A DNA stretch of 7,517 nt, taken from positions 1-7,517 of the forward strand of contig JALVQM010000236.1 of assembly GCA_027025615.1 (NCBI GenBank). Reading direction: 5' to 3'. Positions 1-4,444 of the stretch are shown here, in pieces. The position numbers and the translations under genes were made by a program. This DNA is from Desulfobacteraceae bacterium (GTDB lineage: Bacteria > Desulfobacterota > Desulfobacteria > Desulfobacterales > Desulfosarcinaceae). How positions within the stretch are numbered: the first letter of the stretch is position 1; each line of letters opens with the position of its first letter. The notes under the pieces were generated by a model. The model was not told the origin of the DNA. It worked only from the letters and a program-made list of their open reading frames with translations, and searched no databases.

Positions 1-334
1 GCAACGATGGGTACCGCTTGTCATCCTTGAGCACAACGTTATAACGAGGACGATATTTTTTGATAAGATTTGATTCAAGGATCAGGGCTTCCTTTTCGTT
101 TCTGGTCAAAATGGTTTCAAAACTGTCGATTTTCGATACAAGAACACTTGTTTTATGGTCAAGGCGCCCCTTTTTGCCGAAATAGCTTGCAAGCCTTTTT
201 TTCAAATTGGCGGCTTTACCTACATAAATCACCGTACCGGCAGCGTCCTTCATCAAATATACTCCAGGGGCACTGCTAATATCCTTGAGATCGGGAAGTA
301 TTTTCTGAATCGGTTTTTCTTTTTTTACTTGCAT
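1..334 (-). CDS. uvrC: UvrC excinuclease subunit, N-terminal part (runs off left edge)
   Basis: This is the first 111 codons of UvrC, the endonuclease that cuts both sides of a lesion held by UvrB in nucleotide excision repair. The visible part is the GIY-YIG nuclease domain that makes the 3' incision: GVY at residues 24-26, IYVGKA at 36-41, the catalytic-type Arg in LKKRL (R47), a Glu in LILESN (E87, likely the metal ligand) and the family signature KKYRPRYNV at 92-100. The sequence agrees with the family up to the window edge, so the gene looks intact but cut by the window. The start is uncertain. The ATG at 334 has no clear Shine-Dalgarno sequence. An in-frame TTG at 352 lies about 9 bases after a GAG and is the only other start codon I noted before the upstream in-frame TAA. 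The gene follows uvrB after 71 bases and is probably co-transcribed with it. Confidence 0.95.
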   Translation of the reverse strand, partial: MQVKKEKPIQKILPDLKDISSAPGVYLMKDAAGTVIYVGKAANLKKRLASYFGKKGRLDHKTSVLVSKIDSFETILTRNEKEALILESNLIKKYRPRYNVVLKDDKRYPSL

Positions 335-381
335 CAGTATAACTTTGGCCAATGACAGCCACTCTGATTTTACCCGGCTTG

Positions 382-401
382 TTAAACCGTCACCGGTTTA
401 A
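382..401 (-). other. Intercistronic hairpin with GNRA tetraloop between uvrB and uvrC
   Basis: On the minus-strand transcript the sequence reads TTAAACCG-GTGA-CGGTTTAA, a perfect 8-bp stem closed by a GUGA loop, which belongs to the very stable GNRA class. It begins a few bases after the uvrB stop codon. No U-run follows, so it is not a typical rho-independent terminator. A role in mRNA stability, partial termination or tuning of uvrC translation is inference. Confidence 0.6.
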
Positions 402-405
402 TCCA

Positions 406-2424
406 TCAGGCTTCAAATAAAAGTCTTTGCCTGAGAACTGCAATCCTATCCCGATATGCGGCGGCTTTTTCAAACTCCAGGTCCCTGGCCGCCTTTTGCA
501 TCAACTTTTCCAAGTGTTCAATACGCTGTTCCAGAGTTAAATCGGCCCCGTGGTCCTCATACTTTTCCAGTTCTTCTCTTACCTGGCTGTTTTTCTGACC
601 ATAGGCCTGATCAAATACCGCCGTTATATTTTTCTCAATAGTTTTTGGCACTATCCTGTTGCGCTGGTTGAATTGAATCTGGATTGACCTGCGCCTGTTT
701 GTCTCTTTCATGGCTTGGCGCATTGCTCCGGTCACCCTGTCTGCATACAAAATGACTTTCCCATCCACGTTTCTGGCAGCCCGTCCGAAAGTTTGGATAA
801 GCGACCTGAAAGAGCGCAAAAAGCCCTCCTTGTCTGCGTCCATTATTGCAACAAGAGCAACTTCAGGTATATCAAGACCTTCTCTGAGCAGGTTGATTCC
901 CACCAGTACATCAAAAGCGCCTTTACGCAAATCGCGGATAATATCCATCCTTTCAAGGGTGCTTATATCTGAATGGAGATAACGCACTGCAATTCCCAGG
1001 TCAGAATAATACTCCGTCAAGTCCTCTGCCATGCGCTTTGTCAGGGTTGTTATAAGTACGCGGTTGCCTTTGCTGCGACAATCGATTATTTCCGTATACA
1101 GATCATCAACCTGGCTTTGGGCAGGCCTGACTTCCACCCGCGGGTCAACCAGACCGGTAGGACGTACTATCTGCTCCACCACGGCACCAGCTGCTTTTTG
1201 AATTTCCCAGTCTGAGGGAGTAGCCGATACATATATTACCTGGTGCACCCTGTTCCGCCATTCATCAAAACGCAAAGGACGATTGTCAAGGGCTGAAGGA
1301 AGCCTGAAACCATATTCCACCAGCGTCATTTTGCGCGAACGATCTCCTCGGTACATGGCCCTGAGCTGGGGTATTGTAATGTGGCTTTCATCCACGAACA
1401 TTACATAATCGTCCGCAAAGTAATCAAGCAGGGTGGGTGGTGGTTGACCCTCTTTTCTGCCTGTTAAATGCCGTGAATAATTCTCAATCCCGCTGCAGTA
1501 CCCCAGCTCCTGCATCATTTCCAGGTCAAACATGGTTCTTTCTTCGATTCGTTGGGCCTCTAAATGTTTCCCCTGCTCTCTGAAAAAGTCCACCCTTTCC
1601 TTTAGTTCTCTCAAAATGGCCTCAATGGCCTTTTTACGCGTAGACTGGGATGTAACGTAATGACTTGCAGGGAAAAGGGTAATCATCGCTTTTGATTCAA
1701 GACATACTCCTTTCAAGGGGTCTATCAAAGAAAGGGCTTCAATCTGATCTCCAAACAAATCTATTCGAATGGCAGCCTGGTCTTCGTAACTGGGGAAAAT
1801 TTCTATTCGGTCACCCCTTACACGAAAAGTGCCGCGGGAAAAATCAATATCATTTCTCCGGTAGTGCATGGATACAAGGTTGTACAGCAGCCTGGTTCTT
1901 GATATTTCCATGTCTACAGCCAGATCCAGGCGCATCTCGAGATAATCTTCCGGGGCACCAAGGCCGAATATACAGGAAACACTGGCAACAACCACAACGT
2001 CACGTCTTGACAGAACAGACCTTGTCGCCGAGTGACGCATTTTATCGATCATGTCATTAATCGATGAGTCTTTCTGGATATAAGTGTCGGTGGTGGGAAT
2101 ATATGCTTCGGGTTGGTAATAATCGTAATAACTAACAAAATATTCAACGGCGTTATTGGGAAAAAACTGCTTGAATTCGGTGTAGAGCTGGGCTGCAAGG
2201 GTTTTGTTGGGAGCAATTACAAGAGCCGGCCGTCCTGTTTCGGCAATTACCTGAGCCATGGTATAAGTTTTACCCGAACCTGTCACACCCAGCAGAACCT
2301 GATCCTTCAAACCTTTGTTAAGTCCCTTACAGAGGTTTTCGATAGCATCCGGCTGGTCACCACAGGGAACAAATTCGGATACCAACCTGAAAGGTTCACC
2401 TCTTTTGCGCGCCGAGGGAATCAT
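406..2424 (-). CDS. uvrB: UvrB, DNA damage recognition helicase-like subunit
   Basis: Full-length UvrB (672 residues, usual size for the family). It takes damaged DNA from UvrA, verifies the lesion using ATP, and forms the pre-incision complex for UvrC in the cytoplasm. Seen in order: Walker A GVTGSGKT (46-53), the beta-hairpin signature YYDYYQPEAYIP (99-110) that clamps one DNA strand, Walker B-like DESH (345-348), SATP (400-403), NLLREGLDIPE (511-521), helicase motif VI QTFGRAARN (544-552), and a C-terminal UVR domain (about 630-670) that contacts UvrC. Small departures from the common sequence are F in QTFGRAARN, where Ile is usual, and Ser after SATP, where Gly is usual; neither should break function. 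The ATG start gives about 8 residues before the conserved FRLVSEF..GDQP region. It lies 4 bases after the ispF stop, which suggests translational coupling; its own ribosome-binding site is weak (GAAGAA). Confidence 0.98.
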   Translation of the reverse strand: MIPSARKRGEPFRLVSEFVPCGDQPDAIENLCKGLNKGLKDQVLLGVTGSGKTYTMAQVIAETGRPALVIAPNKTLAAQLYTEFKQFFPNNAVEYFVSYYDYYQPEAYIPTTDTYIQKDSSINDMIDKMRHSATRSVLSRRDVVVVASVSCIFGLGAPEDYLEMRLDLAVDMEISRTRLLYNLVSMHYRRNDIDFSRGTFRVRGDRIEIFPSYEDQAAIRIDLFGDQIEALSLIDPLKGVCLESKAMITLFPASHYVTSQSTRKKAIEAILRELKERVDFFREQGKHLEAQRIEERTMFDLEMMQELGYCSGIENYSRHLTGRKEGQPPPTLLDYFADDYVMFVDESHITIPQLRAMYRGDRSRKMTLVEYGFRLPSALDNRPLRFDEWRNRVHQVIYVSATPSDWEIQKAAGAVVEQIVRPTGLVDPRVEVRPAQSQVDDLYTEIIDCRSKGNRVLITTLTKRMAEDLTEYYSDLGIAVRYLHSDISTLERMDIIRDLRKGAFDVLVGINLLREGLDIPEVALVAIMDADKEGFLRSFRSLIQTFGRAARNVDGKVILYADRVTGAMRQAMKETNRRRSIQIQFNQRNRIVPKTIEKNITAVFDQAYGQKNSQVREELEKYEDHGADLTLEQRIEHLEKLMQKAARDLEFEKAAAYRDRIAVLRQRLLFEA

Positions 2425-2428
2425 CTGG

Positions 2429-2971
2429 TCAAAGTTCTTCTTTAATCGAGCTTGATTTGAGCAACACTATACACATGGCCGCCATTGCCTCACCGCTGCC
2501 GACTAACCCCATGGTTTCAGTGGTGGTAGCCTTTATGTTGATTAAGCCGGAATTTGATTGAAGGGCATCTGCCATTTTCTCCGCCATGGCATGACGATAC
2601 GGCCCTATCTTTGGCTCTTCGGCAAAAACCGTGGCATCAAGATTTATCAGAGTCCATCCCCTCTGTTTAAGCATTAGATTAGTATTTTTCAAAAGCTCCA
2701 GGCTGCAAATTCCCTTGTACTTGTGATCCGAATCCGGGAAATGAAGACCTATATCACCCAACCCGGCGGCCCCCAACAATGCGTCACAGGCAGCATGCAC
2801 CAGTACATCGGCGTCCGAATGTCCGAGCAGTCCTTTTGGAAAGGGAATTTCAAGTCCACCGATCACCAGCGGCCTTCCCTCAACCAGCCTGTGGATATCA
2901 TACCCCAAACCGATTCTGAAGGCATTGGCCAATTCACCGTCCGGCGAAACGTCTGGCTTTAATGAACTCAT
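2429..2971 (-). CDS. ispF: IspF, 2-C-methyl-D-erythritol 2,4-cyclodiphosphate synthase
   Basis: Converts CDP-methylerythritol 2-phosphate to the 2,4-cyclodiphosphate plus CMP in the non-mevalonate (MEP) isoprenoid pathway; family members are cytoplasmic homotrimers that bind a divalent metal. Seen: GYDIHR at 23-28 with metal ligands D25 and H27, HSDADV at 51-56, the third metal ligand H59 in VHAACDALLGA, HFPDSD at 77-82, and ATTTETMG at 148-155. A constant offset of 17 relative to E. coli IspF (D8, H10, H42) shows a polar 17-residue N-terminal extension. No Met or other good start lies closer to the domain, so the extension appears real. The usual G-R-G-E loop near the C-terminus is G-S-G-E (157-161 region), so the Arg equivalent to E. 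coli R142 is a Ser. The start overlaps the stop of the cyclase gene by one base (TAATG). Confidence 0.97.
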   Translation of the reverse strand: MSSLKPDVSPDGELANAFRIGLGYDIHRLVEGRPLVIGGLEIPFPKGLLGHSDADVLVHAACDALLGAAGLGDIGLHFPDSDHKYKGICSLELLKNTNLMLKQRGWTLINLDATVFAEEPKIGPYRHAMAEKMADALQSNSGLINIKATTTETMGLVGSGEAMAAMCIVLLKSSSIKEEL

Positions 2972-3906
2972 TATATTGATCCGTTTCCTGCTGCAAATGC
3001 CATCACGCGCCAGGCCTTTACCGGTTGCTCTTTGCCCTTGGCATTAATCGGTGCCTTGGCCTCAAATTCAAATCCTCCATCTACCGCCTGGCGGGTGTTA
3101 TCAGAAATGACTATTTCACCGGGCCTGGCGGCATCGCAGAGCCTGGCGGCAGTGTTAACTGTATCACCGATCACTGAATAGCTCATGGTTCGGGAAGAAC
3201 CGATATATCCGGCAACAAGGTTGCCGGTATTTATCCCTATACCCACTGAAATGGGTGCAAGGCCCTTTTGCTTTCTTTCCAGGTTATATTGCTCAAGGGC
3301 CTTATTAATATCCAGGGCTGCCTTGATAGCCCTTTGGGGATCATCCGGATGGGCAACAGGTGCACCCCAAATTACCATCATTGCGTCACCGATAAATTTA
3401 TCTACAGTTCCCTGATACCTGAAAACAATATCCACCATACGTTCATAATATTCGTTCAGCATATGCAGGACAGAAGAAGCTTCGGTATTCTCGCTCAAAC
3501 GGGTAAAACCGCGAATGTCTACGAACATAACGGTGGCAATCCTGTTTTCCCCTCCCTTTTCAACCGTCAATTCACCGGAAACAACCATCTCGGCAAGATC
3601 AGGGGAAAGCAGGCGCTGAAATCTTTCGCGGGTTGCAGCATCCCGTAAAATTTTTTCAGCCATCCGGCGTCGCTGATTGAGGGTATACTGGGCGTGTGAC
3701 CCGAATATGGCAAAAAGGCACAATACAATAATTCTCATCCATATATTGTCCAACTCCACACCAGTAAGTTTTTCTAGAAAATTATCGGTTTGTAAAAAGA
3801 TAGCCATGAACGAATCAAGCAGCCAGTAAATGGCTGCCAGCGCTATCCCGATTACCATCATATGATCGGTAATATTGGAAATACGCCTGTTGGTTGCCGC
3901 CATCAT
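2971..3906 (-). CDS. Membrane-anchored class III adenylate/guanylate cyclase
   Basis: A 311-residue nucleotide cyclase that should make cAMP (possibly cGMP) on the cytoplasmic face of the inner membrane as a homodimer. Two hydrophobic segments (about 17-38 and 56-71) with a short loop between them form a hairpin anchor. A linker (72-115), rich in Arg and Glu and containing RFQRLLSPDLAEMV, leads to the catalytic domain (about 120-300). The two metal-binding aspartates are D130 (FVDIRGFT) and D174 (FIGDAMM). K170 is at the purine-specifying Lys position, and the transition-state residues N251 and R255 are in GDTVNTAARL. The second purine-contact position is S244 rather than Asp, a pattern associated with class IIIb enzymes. 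The start is the first of two tandem ATGs, 8 bases after a strong AAGGAG. The gene is first in the ispF-uvrB operon. Substrate and stimulus cannot be told from sequence; no recognisable sensor domain is present beyond the membrane hairpin. Confidence 0.93.
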   Translation of the reverse strand: MMAATNRRISNITDHMMVIGIALAAIYWLLDSFMAIFLQTDNFLEKLTGVELDNIWMRIIVLCLFAIFGSHAQYTLNQRRRMAEKILRDAATRERFQRLLSPDLAEMVVSGELTVEKGGENRIATVMFVDIRGFTRLSENTEASSVLHMLNEYYERMVDIVFRYQGTVDKFIGDAMMVIWGAPVAHPDDPQRAIKAALDINKALEQYNLERKQKGLAPISVGIGINTGNLVAGYIGSSRTMSYSVIGDTVNTAARLCDAARPGEIVISDNTRQAVDGGFEFEAKAPINAKGKEQPVKAWRVMAFAAGNGSI

Positions 3907-3914
3907 TACCCTTT

Positions 3915-3920
3915 CTCCTT
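3915..3920 (-). promoter_or_regulatory. Ribosome binding site of the cyclase gene
   Basis: AAGGAG on the minus strand, 8 bases before the first ATG at 3906 and 11 before the second. The spacing favours the first ATG as the start. Confidence 0.8.
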
Positions 3921-3961
3921 AATGTCATTTATCGGGCCGTTGAAAAAACTTTACCTGGCTG

Positions 3962-3979
3962 CAGGGTATTAAAATCCTG
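3962..3979. promoter_or_regulatory. Imperfect 18-bp palindrome upstream of the cyclase
   Basis: CAGGGTATTAAAATCCTG is symmetric at 14 of 18 positions (four-base CAGG/CCTG arms, AT-rich centre). It sits 56 to 73 bases upstream of the cyclase start, where a dimeric regulator could act. The function is inferred from symmetry and position only. Confidence 0.3.
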
Positions 3980-4162
3980 CTCAAAATACCATGTTGTTCA
4001 AAGTAAGCTGCGGTTTTTTGGATTTTGTCTTGTACTGCCTGAGTTCAAGCCGATTTTCAACAACCTGCCAAGCCAGTTAACCATTTCTGTTCTATTCATC
4101 ACCGGCAATTTTTTCAATTCAAAGTATATTGCAAATTCTTATTTAAATGACATTTTCGAAAA

Positions 4163-4177
4163 CAGGTTTGTTACCTG
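4163..4177. repeat. Inverted repeat CAGGT-N5-ACCTG
   Basis: Perfect 5-bp arms around TTGTT. It overlaps the first AAAACAGG copy (4159-4166), and its right arm lies in a TTACCTGG that recurs at 3951-3958. It is short enough to be chance and is listed as part of the repeat cluster in this intergenic region. Confidence 0.3.
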
Positions 4178-4209
4178 GATAAATCTATTTTATTTTTAGG
4201 AACTCATCG

Positions 4210-4245
4210 GCCTGTTTTCAAGCAAATATACCCTTCAAAACAGGC
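4210..4245. repeat. Perfect 9-bp inverted repeat GCCTGTTTT-N18-AAAACAGGC
   Basis: Two exact 9-base arms at 4210-4218 and 4237-4245 are separated by 18 AT-rich bases. The arm core AAAACAGG also occurs in direct orientation at 4159-4166. It could be a pair of regulator sites about 2.5 helical turns apart (26 bases between equivalent positions), or a weak RNA stem-loop. No U-run follows on either strand, so it is not a terminator. Confidence 0.45.
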
Positions 4246-4299
4246 AGCGGATATTCTCAGTCCGGACACTTGATTTACCATAGTTATAATCAAGCAATG

Positions 4300-4320
4300 C
4301 CGGTTGCAAGTCTTAACCGG
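4300..4320. promoter_or_regulatory. Inverted repeat CCGGTT-N9-AACCGG inside the putative pil promoter
   Basis: Perfect 6-bp arms at 4300-4305 and 4315-4320, with a further AAG/CTT symmetry inside the spacer. It covers the region between the putative -35 (TTGCAA) and the TATAAT at 4325. A protein bound here would compete with RNA polymerase, so a repressor operator is the natural reading, though this is inference. Confidence 0.4.
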
Positions 4321-4330
4321 AAAATATAAT
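4304..4330 (+). promoter_or_regulatory. Candidate sigma-70 promoter for the pil/gsp-like operon
   Basis: A perfect -10 TATAAT at 4325-4330 is preceded by TTGCAA at 4304-4309 with a 15-base spacer, which is shorter than the ideal 17. Transcription would start near 4337, giving a leader of roughly 108 bases before the TTG start codon. A second TATAAT at 4285-4290 lacks a -35, and the consensus TTGACA at 4353 lacks a good -10. Confidence 0.3.
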
Positions 4331-4375
4331 GAAGTGACCAGCAGAAATATGCTTGACAACCAACCGAGTTCATGG

Positions 4376-4388
4376 GAAATTCAATTTC
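4376..4388. repeat. Odd-centred palindrome GAAATTCAATTTC in the pil-operon leader
   Basis: Perfect 6-bp arms around a single C, lying between the candidate promoter and the ribosome-binding site. It could be an operator, but AT-rich palindromes of this length arise easily by chance. Confidence 0.25.
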
Positions 4389-4433
4389 ATCAGTCGCCTT
4401 CCATTTCCCCCATTTAAACTGCAAAGGAGAGAC

Positions 4434-4439
4434 GGAGAG
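4434..4439 (+). promoter_or_regulatory. Ribosome binding site deciding the TTG start of the PilM-PilN fusion
   Basis: GGAGAG lies 5 bases before the TTG at 4445 (7 counted from GGAG), and a second GGAG sits at 4426-4429. The frame is closed upstream by TAA at 4415, and no ATG or GTG lies between that stop and the TTG, so the TTG is the best-supported start. Confidence 0.65.
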
Positions 4440-4444
4440 TTGAA

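Larger units (their letters stand above)
3907..4444. promoter_or_regulatory. Divergent intergenic region between the cyclase operon and the pil/gsp-like operon
   Basis: About 540 bases, AT-rich, with no convincing gene; open frames here have no ribosome-binding site or family resemblance. As the only space between two divergent gene sets it must hold both promoters. It contains an 8-mer (AAAACAGG) in three copies, several inverted repeats listed separately, and two TATAAT hexamers on the plus strand (4285-4290, 4325-4330). An isolated TTGACA lies at 4353-4358. TTACCTGG occurs twice (3951-3958, 4171-4178) and TTCAAAGTA twice (3997-4005, 4118-4126). No good sigma-70 promoter was found for the minus strand. 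I saw no CRP-like TGTGA-N6-TCACA site, no c-di-GMP riboswitch core and no U-tract terminator. Confidence 0.7.

Noticed and set aside
1692..2060. 122-codon open frame on the plus strand opposite uvrB
   Set aside because: It is antisense to a clearly conserved uvrB region, with no ribosome-binding site and no recognisable product.
3268..3648. 126-codon open frame on the plus strand opposite the cyclase catalytic domain
   Set aside because: The cyclase frame on the other strand explains all conservation here; this frame is a shadow.
4056..4070. Sigma-54-like sequence on the minus strand (TGGCAGG-N3-TTGAA)
   Set aside because: The nearly invariant GC of the -12 element is GA here and the -24 element also has a mismatch; the distance to the cyclase (150 bases) gives no extra support.
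3894..4199. 101-codon open frame on the plus strand across the cyclase start and intergenic region
   Set aside because: It begins inside the cyclase gene on the opposite strand, has no ribosome-binding site, low-complexity hydrophobic and aromatic composition, and no family pattern.
4210..4245. Rho-independent terminator formed by the 9-bp inverted repeat
   Set aside because: The 18-base loop is large and AT-rich, no U-run follows on either strand, and neither operon ends here.
4353..4388. Consensus TTGACA as a -35 close to the PilM-PilN gene
   Set aside because: At 16-18 base spacing the only hexamers are GGAAAT, GAAATT or AAATTC, none of them a credible -10.
4200..4444. Possible c-di-GMP (GEMM) riboswitch before a pilus-type operon
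   Set aside because: None of the conserved core (the ACGCAAAG-type segments or tetraloop receptor arrangement) is present.
3907..4444. CRP-type binding site that would tie the operons to the cyclase product
   Set aside because: No TGTGA-N6-TCACA or close variant was found in the intergenic region.
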